64,000 nt of DNA from Bacteroidales bacterium (GTDB lineage: Bacteria; Bacteroidota; Bacteroidia; Bacteroidales; Muribaculaceae), in the NCBI GenBank assembly GCA_014800245.1, contig JAAVGM010000026.1, positions 1 to 64,000 on the forward strand, in the 5' to 3' direction. Position 1 is the stretch's first letter. Each line of letters starts with the position of its first letter. This document shows, piece after piece, positions 39,448 through 49,592 of this stretch. The position numbers were made by a program, and so were the translations under genes. The notes below the pieces were generated by a model. It was not told the DNA's origin. It saw nothing but the letters and a program-made list of their open reading frames with translations, and searched no databases.

Positions 39448-41421
39448 CTACCAGATGATTACTCGTTCTTTCTCCGGACGGAACATTGAATCCCCATCCT
39501 TTATATCAAAAGCATCAAAGAAAGGCTGAAGATTGCGCAAGGTTACATTCACGCGGTTTCTTCCCAACGAATGAGGATCTGATTTGGTACGGTCGAGAAT
39601 TTCAGCATCACGAATATTGTCAGCCCACACATTGGCATAGGAAAGATAAAAACGCTGAATAGGAGTAAAACCATCTATATCTTTCATTTCATCCTTTTCG
39701 CGGGAATCAAGATATGCAGTAAGAGCCACTCGAAGCCCACCTTGGTCTGCAATATTTTCACCTAAAGTGAAACGACCATTGGCATGTACGCCGGGAGCCA
39801 CTTCTACCGCATCAAACTGCTCAACAAGTTTATCGGCAAGTGCATTGAATTTCTCTGCATCTTCCTCCTTCCACCATTCATTGAGATTGCCATCTTTGTC
39901 AAAATTGCGGCCTGAATCATCGAATCCATGAGTCATCTCGTGACCTATCACCACGCCGATGCCGCCATAATTCAGCGCATCGTCGGCATTGACATCAAAA
40001 TATGGCGCTTGAAGAATGCCCGCAGGGAAACATATTTCATTGGTAGTAGGATTATAATAGGCATTGACTGTCTGAGGATACATATGCCATTCCTCTTTGT
40101 CAACGGGTTTCCCATTCTTACTGTAATTATCTTTTGCATACCATTGAGAGGCACGCAAGATATTCTCCTGATAGCTTTTTGACGGATCAATATCGATTTC
40201 GGAATAGTCCTTCCATTTGTCAGGATATCCGATTTTGACGGTGATGGTAGAAAGTTTTTCGAGAGCCTTCTCCTTTGTCTCATCCGACATCCAAGTTAAG
40301 TTGGATATATGCTTGCCCAAAGCCTTTTTCAGATTTTCTACAAGGCGTAGCATATATCTTTTATTCTCTTCCGGGAAATATTTCTCTACATACAGTTTGC
40401 CGACAGCTTCACCAAACATTGAATTGGCTAATCCCATAGCTCTTTTCCAACGAGGCTCCATTTCTTCCACTCCCGACATAACCTTGCTGAATTCGAAAGA
40501 AGCTTCATAGAATGCATCTCCGATGGAGTCTCCCGCGCCTGAAATGAGATCAAGAATCAGAAGATCCTTTATCTCACGCTCTGAGAGGGTAGGAAGGAAG
40601 TCGTTTAGAAATTCCATAAATTTAGGAGAAACCACATTGGCTTTCTCAAGAGAATCTATGCCGATCCCCTTGAAATAACGGTCCCATTCGATATTTGGGT
40701 ATTTTTCCTTTATCTCTTCAAACGACATCACATTATACCGAGCAATAGGATTTCTACGCTCTTCACGTGTCATCTTATGTTTGGCATATTCAATTTCAAC
40801 CCTTATGAGTGTTTTCCAGACTCTTTCCTGCACTTCTTCGTCATAACCGGCAAGTTCCAGAATCCTTTTTACATATTTCTCATAGGCTTTCATCACTTCG
40901 TCGTTTCTCTCACTCTTTTCAAGATAATAATCACGGTCGCCCAATCCGAGACCAACCTCTCCAATATGCATGATGTTCATATCCGAGTTACCGGCATTAG
41001 CTCCTACACCCGTGCCGAAGAAAGGAGATGCGATTCCATAATGCATCCATGAAAGGATATCTGTAAACTGATCAGGTGTGGAATTCTCCACCTTTTCAAT
41101 CATCGGCAGGATAGGAGCAATACCTTCACGATTGATACGCTCAGCATCCATACCCATATTATAAAGATCGCTTACTTTCTGTGCGATAGTACCTTTAACT
41201 TTGGAGTCCGGATTATCCGAAAGAGTAGTGATAAGTTCCTTCAGCTGCTCGCGGGCATTTTCTCTGAGCAGATCGAATGTTCCGAATCGTGCGAATTCTC
41301 CCTTCAAAGGATGATTCTTTTTCCATCCTCCACAAGCATACATATAGAAGTCAGATCTCGGATCAACTGCAGGATCGAGATTTTCTCTGTTAACTCCGTA
41401 TTTAATTTTATCAGTAGTCAT
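39448..41421 (-). CDS. M13 family zinc metallopeptidase (neprilysin/PepO-like)
   Basis: VIGHEMTHGFDDSGRNFD (HExxH), ENIADQGGLRVAL; internal ATG avoids overlap with the ABC-F gene. Confidence 0.94.
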   Translation of the reverse strand: MTTDKIKYGVNRENLDPAVDPRSDFYMYACGGWKKNHPLKGEFARFGTFDLLRENAREQLKELITTLSDNPDSKVKGTIAQKVSDLYNMGMDAERINREGIAPILPMIEKVENSTPDQFTDILSWMHYGIASPFFGTGVGANAGNSDMNIMHIGEVGLGLGDRDYYLEKSERNDEVMKAYEKYVKRILELAGYDEEVQERVWKTLIRVEIEYAKHKMTREERRNPIARYNVMSFEEIKEKYPNIEWDRYFKGIGIDSLEKANVVSPKFMEFLNDFLPTLSEREIKDLLILDLISGAGDSIGDAFYEASFEFSKVMSGVEEMEPRWKRAMGLANSMFGEAVGKLYVEKYFPEENKRYMLRLVENLKKALGKHISNLTWMSDETKEKALEKLSTITVKIGYPDKWKDYSEIDIDPSKSYQENILRASQWYAKDNYSKNGKPVDKEEWHMYPQTVNAYYNPTTNEICFPAGILQAPYFDVNADDALNYGGIGVVIGHEMTHGFDDSGRNFDKDGNLNEWWKEEDAEKFNALADKLVEQFDAVEVAPGVHANGRFTLGENIADQGGLRVALTAYLDSREKDEMKDIDGFTPIQRFYLSYANVWADNIRDAEILDRTKSDPHSLGRNRVNVTLRNLQPFFDAFDIKDGDSMFRPEKERVIIW

Positions 41422-41434
41422 TTTTAATAGGGCA

Positions 41435-43363
41435 TTAAAGTTCTTCAAGTTCCATCTGAGCCATTTCCCACTTGCTCATAGCCTCCTCCAAACCTCTCTG
41501 TGTCTTGTCATAATCGGCAAGAATTTCGGGAGAGGCATCTCCTGAAGAAAGTTTATTCTCCAATTCTTTAATTTTACTCTCTAATTGCTCAATCTCCTTT
41601 TCATATTTTGCCACATTCTTCTCGGCCTTATTCTTCAGGCGTGCCTTCTCTTTCTGTTGAGCATAATCAAGTTTGCCCTGAGATTGCTCGGCAGGTTCGT
41701 TCTCTTGGGATGCTACTCGCTCAGGACTCTTGGAGAGTTCGAGTTGGCTGAGATTATCAAGGTTTTTCTTTCGCAGAAAGTCGTAAATACCTCCGATATT
41801 TTCCCTAACCTTACCTCCTCCAAACTCATAAACCTTCTCTACAAGCCCATCAAGGAAGAAACGATCGTGGCTCACTACAATCACGGTGCCATCAAATTCC
41901 TTGATAGCGTTTTTAAGGATGTCCTTTGTGCGCATATCCAGATGATTGGTGGGCTCATCAAGAATCAGGAAATTCACCGGCTCAAGAAGTAGTTTGATCA
42001 TAGCCAAACGAGTTTTCTCTCCTCCGGAAAGCACCTTTACCTTCTTATCGGAAGCTTCTCCTCCAAACATGAAAGCACCCAAAAGATCGCGGATCTTAAG
42101 ACGCATGTCGCCGGTGGCAACATTATCGATGGTTTCAAACACGGTAAGACTCTCATCAAGAAGCTGAGCCTGATTCTGTGCAAAATATCCAATCTTCACA
42201 TTATGTCCGATCTTCAATTTTCCATCGAAAGGGATCTGATTCATGATACACTTCACCAATGTGGACTTTCCTTCCCCGTTTTTACCAACAAAGGCAACTT
42301 TCTCTCCGCGACGGATCGTCATATCTACGCTATTGAATACATTATGGTCTCCATAGGTCTTAGCAAGATTCTCTGCAATGATAGGGAAATCCCCGGATCT
42401 TTCAGCAGGAGGGAATTTCAATCGCAACCTGGAATTATCGACTTCATCCACTTCGATAGGGATAATCTTTTCAAGCTGTTTGATACGACTCTGCACCTGT
42501 ATAGCCTTAGTGGCCTGATAGCGGAAACGTTCAATGAAATCCTTGATATCAGCAATCTGTTTCTGCTGGTTTTCGTAAGCACGTCGCTGTTGCTCCACGC
42601 GCTCTTCTCTAAGCTCAACAAACTTTGAATAGTTCACCTTATAATCATAGGCCTTTCCGCAGGATATCTCTATCGTTCGCTTGGTAACATTATCAAGGAA
42701 TGCACGGTCGTGGCTAACAAGAACCACGGCCTTTGCTTTTGTCTGCATGAAATTCTCAAGCCATTGTATAGATTCTATATCGAGATGGTTGGTAGGCTCA
42801 TCAAGAAGGAGAACATCCGGACGTTGGAGAAGAATCTTGGCCAACTCCACACGCATTCTCCATCCTCCGGAAAACTCAGCTGTAGGGCGGTCGAAGTCAT
42901 TCCTTGAAAACCCCAAGCCGATAAGAGTGCGTTCTATTTCAGCATCCATATTCTCACCTCCTTCTATAGAGATGCGTTCATTCAGGTATTCCAGCCTTTC
43001 AAGAAGCTTAGCATAGTCGGGCGAATCATAATCCTCGCGTTCACATAGCTGACGATTTATATCATCAAGTTCATTCTTCAACTCGGTGATATGATTGAAG
43101 GCCTTGCGCGTTTCTTCAATTAGGGTTGTTTGATCGGCAAGTTTCATCTGCTGGGGAAGATACCCGATGGTGACATCATTAGGACGACTCACTGAACCGG
43201 ATGTCGGTAGCTGAAGACCGGCTAAGATTTTAAGGAGAGTGGATTTCCCAGCACCATTTTTACCGACAAGGGCTATCTTATCAGTTTTATTGATTACAAA
43301 ACTAATATCATCGAATAGGGGACGAGCGGAAAACTCAACGCTAACATTATTTACTGATACCAT
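41435..43363 (-). CDS. ABC-F family ATP-binding protein
   Basis: Two Walker A (GKNGAGKSTLLK, GKNGEGKSTLVK), two signatures (FSGGWRMRVELAK, LSGGEKTRLAMIK), C-terminal coiled coil. Confidence 0.94.
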   Translation of the reverse strand: MVSVNNVSVEFSARPLFDDISFVINKTDKIALVGKNGAGKSTLLKILAGLQLPTSGSVSRPNDVTIGYLPQQMKLADQTTLIEETRKAFNHITELKNELDDINRQLCEREDYDSPDYAKLLERLEYLNERISIEGGENMDAEIERTLIGLGFSRNDFDRPTAEFSGGWRMRVELAKILLQRPDVLLLDEPTNHLDIESIQWLENFMQTKAKAVVLVSHDRAFLDNVTKRTIEISCGKAYDYKVNYSKFVELREERVEQQRRAYENQQKQIADIKDFIERFRYQATKAIQVQSRIKQLEKIIPIEVDEVDNSRLRLKFPPAERSGDFPIIAENLAKTYGDHNVFNSVDMTIRRGEKVAFVGKNGEGKSTLVKCIMNQIPFDGKLKIGHNVKIGYFAQNQAQLLDESLTVFETIDNVATGDMRLKIRDLLGAFMFGGEASDKKVKVLSGGEKTRLAMIKLLLEPVNFLILDEPTNHLDMRTKDILKNAIKEFDGTVIVVSHDRFFLDGLVEKVYEFGGGKVRENIGGIYDFLRKKNLDNLSQLELSKSPERVASQENEPAEQSQGKLDYAQQKEKARLKNKAEKNVAKYEKEIEQLESKIKELENKLSSGDASPEILADYDKTQRGLEEAMSKWEMAQMELEEL

Positions 43364-43375
43364 ACGACAAAATTA

Positions 43376-43410
43376 GTGAAAAAAACGCAGATGAGAAAGC
43401 TCATCTGCGT
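43376..43410 (-). terminator. groESL intrinsic terminator
   Basis: AACGCAGATGAG-cttt-CTCATCTGCGTT followed by T run on minus strand. Confidence 0.85.
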
Positions 43411-43434
43411 TCAAAATATATGATTGGAACTAAA

Positions 43435-45084
<1,650 letters not shown>

Positions 45085-45162
45085 TTACTCTCTATTTAAA
45101 GTTTTCTTTTTAATGATCTTAGATATTCGGGGTTATGAAACCTTGAAAAGAAAAGTGAAGGA

Positions 45163-45435
45163 TTATTCCACAATGGCCAGAACATCGCTCTGACGCATCA
45201 TAAGATATTTTGTTCCCTCGAACTCGATCTCAGTGCCTGAATATTTGCCATAAAGCACCACATCTCCTTCTTTAAGAATCATCTCCTCATCTTTTGTGCC
45301 GTGACCTACTGCCACAACTTTACCTTTCAAAGGTTTTTCTTTTGCAGAATCAGGGATGATGATACCCCCCATTGTAACTTCCTCAGCTGCGGTGGGCTCG
45401 ATCAAAACCCTGTCCGATAAAGGTTTTATATTCAT
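45163..45435 (-). CDS. groES: 10-kDa co-chaperonin GroES
   Basis: [35 protein letters not shown]. Confidence 0.97.
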   Translation of the reverse strand: MNIKPLSDRVLIEPTAAEEVTMGGIIIPDSAKEKPLKGKVVAVGHGTKDEEMILKEGDVVLYGKYSGTEIEFEGTKYLMMRQSDVLAIVE

Positions 45436-45502
45436 AATGCTTTCTGTTTTTATATTTTTCTATCGTTGTCTTCTGATTGCTTTTGCAATCGTAAATTGTA
45501 TT

Positions 45503-45519
45503 AGCAAATAATGTGCCAA
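45503..45519 (-). promoter_or_regulatory. Sigma-54-like -24/-12 element upstream of groES
   Basis: Minus strand TTGGCACATTATTTGCT; GG-N10-GC spacing. Confidence 0.45.
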
Positions 45520-45542
45520 CTTTTAGAGTCAGCTTTAAAAAA

Positions 45543-45578
45543 TAAAATAGATAGCGGAACAATTCCACTACCTATTTT
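45543..45578 (-). terminator. Imperfect hairpin downstream of the alpha-amylase gene
   Basis: Minus strand AAAATAGGTAGTGGAATTGTTCCGCTATCTATTTTATTTTTT. Confidence 0.6.
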
Positions 45579-45612
45579 AAAACAAGTGCCGAATTAAAAA
45601 AGTTTTATCGGC

Positions 45613-47046
45613 TTATTTCTTGAGGATATAAGTACGATGCGGCGCTGCATAGCCTGTGAGACGACCATTTTTCACCTTAAACTCCTTATTATATACCTCG
45701 TCTCTGTAAGTTCCGTTGGGAAGGGTGGTTGGAAGATCCACAACGTTCGACAATTGGCTTATATTCACAATTGCAGCTCCTTTTTTTCCGCGATTCACGA
45801 GAAGCACGCTTCCATTGGGAGAAATTCTCACATCCTCCTTCTCTCCCTTCATCGCAGTGCGAAATTTATTTACTGCCACAACTTCGGGATGATAAAATTC
45901 ATCATTGCCTCTTGCGCCGAGCAAATTGTCGCCCCAATAAGCCTTTCTTGTAGAGCCGGCAGGACGGCTGAAGAATAGGGGAGTGCCATTCTGACGTGCT
46001 GTAAGGAAAACCCATCCCGTGCGGATCTGATCGTCTGTAAGATGAGCCGACTCGTGGGCATTAGCATAGGTGTCATGGCTTTCCACCCATGTGGTGAGGA
46101 ATTCAGGTGATGCTGAATGATGCCAGTTCAAAATATCAATACCATTAACTGTCCCTTTTTCAAGAGCCTCGCGTAGCACATGACCATAGCTTGAAGCCGT
46201 CTGACCCATATAATCGGCATACTCGGTTTCAGGAACATTCTTATCCTGAAGAACCTCGCCATATATAAATAAGGAGTCTTCAGGAAGAGCCAATTTCACA
46301 CCCTTTACGCTCTTGCGACCCGTAGCCACATCCCAGAAGTCGTTTACTTTCACGCCGGCTTCTTTGTCAACCGGATCTGAATGCACGCCAATATGCTTGG
46401 CTGTATCATAGCGGAAGCCTCTAACGCCCAAAGAAAGAAGGTCGTTGACAAACTCCATATAATATTTCTGGAAATCAGGATTCTCCGTATTCACATCAGG
46501 GAGGGAACCCATAGCCCAGAGTGTACACTGCTCACGGTCATTATAATTGCGAATAGGATCGAGGCCGTGTGTATGGAACATCTTGTCTCTGCCACCTACA
46601 GCTTTATACATATCGTCGGAAACAGCGTCTATGTCAAAAGCCGTGTGATTGGGAAGAACATCAACAATTACCTTTATATCATATTTGGCAGCGGAATCCA
46701 TCATAACCTTCATCTCATCGCGAGACCCGAGGATATAGTTTCCAACCTTCCAATCTGTAGGCTGATAGTAATAATACCAGTTCCCTTCTGTCACATCCTC
46801 ATCGAAGATCTTTTTCCCGCTTCCCTCCGGCTGAAAACATTGCTGCACCGGGGATGTCTGAATCATAGTATATCCGGAATCAGCAATTTTCTTCATGTTT
46901 TCGGCAATAGTGGGGAAGTTCCAGCTCCATACATGGAGAATTGTCTCTGTGTTAACTGCATTTGGATCCACAGTAACACGGTCTTTTGCCAAACTTGGCA
47001 AAGCCGGTAAAAGCATTGCCGGCAACGCAAATAATAGTTTTTTCAT
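45613..47046 (-). CDS. Secreted GH13-type alpha-amylase family protein
   Basis: Signal peptide; VIVDVLPNHTAFD; GVRGFRYDTAKHI; SLFIYGEVLQD; TWVESHDTYAN. Confidence 0.93.
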   Translation of the reverse strand: MKKLLFALPAMLLPALPSLAKDRVTVDPNAVNTETILHVWSWNFPTIAENMKKIADSGYTMIQTSPVQQCFQPEGSGKKIFDEDVTEGNWYYYYQPTDWKVGNYILGSRDEMKVMMDSAAKYDIKVIVDVLPNHTAFDIDAVSDDMYKAVGGRDKMFHTHGLDPIRNYNDREQCTLWAMGSLPDVNTENPDFQKYYMEFVNDLLSLGVRGFRYDTAKHIGVHSDPVDKEAGVKVNDFWDVATGRKSVKGVKLALPEDSLFIYGEVLQDKNVPETEYADYMGQTASSYGHVLREALEKGTVNGIDILNWHHSASPEFLTTWVESHDTYANAHESAHLTDDQIRTGWVFLTARQNGTPLFFSRPAGSTRKAYWGDNLLGARGNDEFYHPEVVAVNKFRTAMKGEKEDVRISPNGSVLLVNRGKKGAAIVNISQLSNVVDLPTTLPNGTYRDEVYNKEFKVKNGRLTGYAAPHRTYILKK

Positions 47047-47291
47047 GTCTATATTTTAGAATATATATTTTAGTTAAGCATACAGAGTTGATAGCTATTT
47101 ATCAACTTGAATGTAAAGTTATATCATTTTTAATTTATGAGCAAATAATTAACCCGAAAAGTTGAAATATTTAAAAAGTTAGAATTTACTTTAACTTTTT
47201 TGATTGCATTAAATGATGTTTCTGCACACATTCATCCTTCCTGTGCCGAATCCTAAATAAATTTAAAATATTGATTTATAGCTGAACAATA

Positions 47292-47323
47292 TTTGGAAAA
47301 CTTTAAAGTATTTTCTAACTTTG
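47292..47323 (+). promoter_or_regulatory. Bacteroidetes promoter TTTG-N20-TAACTTTG
   Basis: TTTG 47292-47295; TAACTTTG 47316-47323. Confidence 0.65.
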
Positions 47324-47390
47324 TGGTGTGAACCTTTCACCCCTCGTGTAGGGGGACATGAAACAACGATAGAATAAAACAACAACAACA

Positions 47391-48005
47391 ATGAAACTCA
47401 GACTCATTTTTTCAACCTTCATATTGGCAGCTTGTGGCATAGCGGCAAGTGCTCAGACATCGGAAAAAACTATTTCAGCTCATCACAAGCTTCACGAGCA
47501 GCAGTTGGCTAACGTCAATTCAAAGCTCGACAAAAGCGTTGTGTCGGATATGCTCCGAAATGATGTGGCGAAAAGAGAAGTAGCTTCCGCAAATGAGCTC
47601 TCAACAGAATCTTCCAAGATGATCAACGATCTCTTGACTGAAGCTCACAAACATATCGGCAAACCTTATGTACATGGGGCTAAGGGACCAAGCAGATTCG
47701 ATTGCTCCGGATTTTCAAGCTATGTTTACAAACAGTTCGGATATAATCTTAGCCCGGCTTCAAGAGCTCAGTACACACAGGGAGTAAAGGTTGAAAGAAA
47801 TGACCTCCGCAAGGGCGACCTCGTATTCTTCACCAGCAGAAGCAGTGGCGGAAATGTGGGTCATGTTGGCATAGTTGTCAGCGCTGATAACAAAACAGGG
47901 AAATTCAAATTCATCCACGCAAGTATAAAGGGGGTGAAGGTAAGTGAATTTGAAGGCTATTATGTGCCTCGCTATATTGGCGCACGTCGAATCATTACAG
48001 AATAA
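47391..48005 (+). CDS. Secreted C40 (NlpC/P60) peptidase
   Basis: RFDCSGFSSYVYKQFGYNLSPASRAQYTQG...KGDLVFFTSR...VGHVGIVVSAD...FIHASIKGVKVSE. Confidence 0.93.
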   Translation: MKLRLIFSTFILAACGIAASAQTSEKTISAHHKLHEQQLANVNSKLDKSVVSDMLRNDVAKREVASANELSTESSKMINDLLTEAHKHIGKPYVHGAKGPSRFDCSGFSSYVYKQFGYNLSPASRAQYTQGVKVERNDLRKGDLVFFTSRSSGGNVGHVGIVVSADNKTGKFKFIHASIKGVKVSEFEGYYVPRYIGARRIITE

Positions 48006-48181
48006 ACTATTATTACTATAAAAATGACTCTTAAGCAAAACTTAAACTAAATATTTAAGTAAATGCTTATAACTTAATGATACAAAATTTCTTATAGAAG
48101 CGACGATCCGGTATATTTAATATATCGGATCGTTTTTTTATATTTCTTTTACAAAAAATATTAAAAATAATTGCACAAAAA

Positions 48182-48213
48182 TTTGGTGGTTTAAAAAAAA
48201 TGTAGTAATTTTG
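48182..48213 (+). promoter_or_regulatory. Promoter of tRNA-Gln genes
   Basis: TTTG 48182-48185; TAATTTTG 48206-48213; 20-bp spacer. Confidence 0.65.
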
Positions 48214-48253
48214 CATCGTCAAAAAGGGAATAACCCTGATGACAACAACATAA

Positions 48254-48324
48254 TGCCTTGTGGTGTAATGGTAGCACACCGGATTCTGGTTCCGTTTGTG
48301 AGAGTTCGAGTCTTTCCAAGGCAA
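48254..48324 (+). tRNA. tRNA-Gln (anticodon CTG)
   Basis: Cloverleaf: acceptor TGCCTTG/CAAGGCA, D arm GTGTAATGGTAGCAC, anticodon loop TTCTGGT, T arm GAGAG-TTCGAGT-CTTTC; CCA not encoded. Confidence 0.92.
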
Positions 48325-48344
48325 CATTTTTTAGGGTTAAACGA

Positions 48345-48415
48345 TGCCTTGTGGTGTAATGGTAGCACACCGGATTCTGGTTCCGTTTGTGAGAGTTCGA
48401 GTCTTTCCAAGGCAA
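48345..48415 (+). tRNA. tRNA-Gln (anticodon CTG), second identical copy
   Basis: Sequence identical to 48254-48324; 20-bp spacer between copies. Confidence 0.92.
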
Positions 48416-48420
48416 CTTAA

Positions 48421-48448
48421 AGCAGCTGATTGTTCAGCTGCTTTTTTA
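48421..48448 (+). terminator. Intrinsic terminator after the tRNA-Gln pair
   Basis: AGCAGCTGA-TTGT-TCAGCTGC followed by TTTTTT. Confidence 0.85.
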
Positions 48449-48481
48449 TTTTAGCTGCTTATTTGTTATTATAAGAAAACG

Positions 48482-49390
48482 ATGGAAATTATGAATGCAT
48501 CGGAAAATAATATTGTAAAGATCATCCGCCATGTTACAATGGTAGGATTCTGGATAAACGCCGTATTGGTGGTGTTAAAACTATTTTTCGGTTATTGGGG
48601 ACATAGCGATGCCTTGGTTGCAGATGGATACCATTCTGTAAGCGATTTTATTACAGATTTTATTGTTATTATTTTTGCTTCCACTGCATATAAAAGTGCT
48701 GATAAAGATCATCCATATGGACATGGGAAATATGAGACGTTTGCTTCATTAGTAATAGGAGTGATTTTGCTTCTCGTGGCTCTTTTTCTATTATATGAAG
48801 GTATAGATAGGATAGTCTTTACTTTAAAAGGGAATATATTGGATCGTCCGGATATATGGACTATATTCGTTGCCATAATTTCGATTCTTCTTAAGGAAGG
48901 ATGTTATAGATACACAAAAAAAGAAGGATTAAGGATTGGATCATCATCTTTAATGGCCAATGCCGAGCATCATAGGAGCGATGCTATTTCATCGATAGCC
49001 ACATTAATAGGCGTAGGATTTGCATTTGCCTTAGGAGCGAAATGGAGGATTCTTGATCCTATAGCATCAATCGTGATTTCTGCAATGATTATGCTTTCGG
49101 CATATAAAATTGCCAAGCCGGCAATAAATGAATTATTAGAGATATCATTGCCGGAAGATGAAATGGCTGAGATTTTAAAAATTTCAAATAATGTGGAAGG
49201 GGTTAAGAAAATCCATAATCTCAGAGGGAGGAGAAACGGACATTCAACCATAATTGAAATGAATGTGCATGTGGATCCAAATATCACAGTTGAAGCCGGA
49301 CATATAATTGCTACTAATATTGAGAAAACACTAAGAGAAATGATCAGCAGAGATATGATAATTTATATTCATATCGAACCGGACAAATAG
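48482..49390 (+). CDS. Cation diffusion facilitator family transporter (second in window)
   Basis: GYWGHSDALVADGYHSVSDFITDFIVIIF; HHRSDAISSIATLIGV. Confidence 0.93.
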   Translation: MEIMNASENNIVKIIRHVTMVGFWINAVLVVLKLFFGYWGHSDALVADGYHSVSDFITDFIVIIFASTAYKSADKDHPYGHGKYETFASLVIGVILLLVALFLLYEGIDRIVFTLKGNILDRPDIWTIFVAIISILLKEGCYRYTKKEGLRIGSSSLMANAEHHRSDAISSIATLIGVGFAFALGAKWRILDPIASIVISAMIMLSAYKIAKPAINELLEISLPEDEMAEILKISNNVEGVKKIHNLRGRRNGHSTIIEMNVHVDPNITVEAGHIIATNIEKTLREMISRDMIIYIHIEPDK

Positions 49391-49592
49391 AAAGCCATTA
49401 AAACAAATAGAGAGCATTAAAAATGTGAGAAAATATTAGTTGAAAGAGATATTCTTGTAAAGATTTATGGTCTATTTAACATAATAGTGATTATGTAACA
49501 CAAAGGTAAAAAATAAGGATACCCTTTCGGATATCCTATTATATGAGATTTTATCTATCTCAACCAAATTTTATCTGTCATCGATGCCAACG

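Noticed and set aside
48067-48420. ORFs with repeated KRNQNPVCYHYTTRH / DALWCNGSTPDSGSVCESS peptides
   Set aside because: They translate through the two tandem tRNA-Gln genes.
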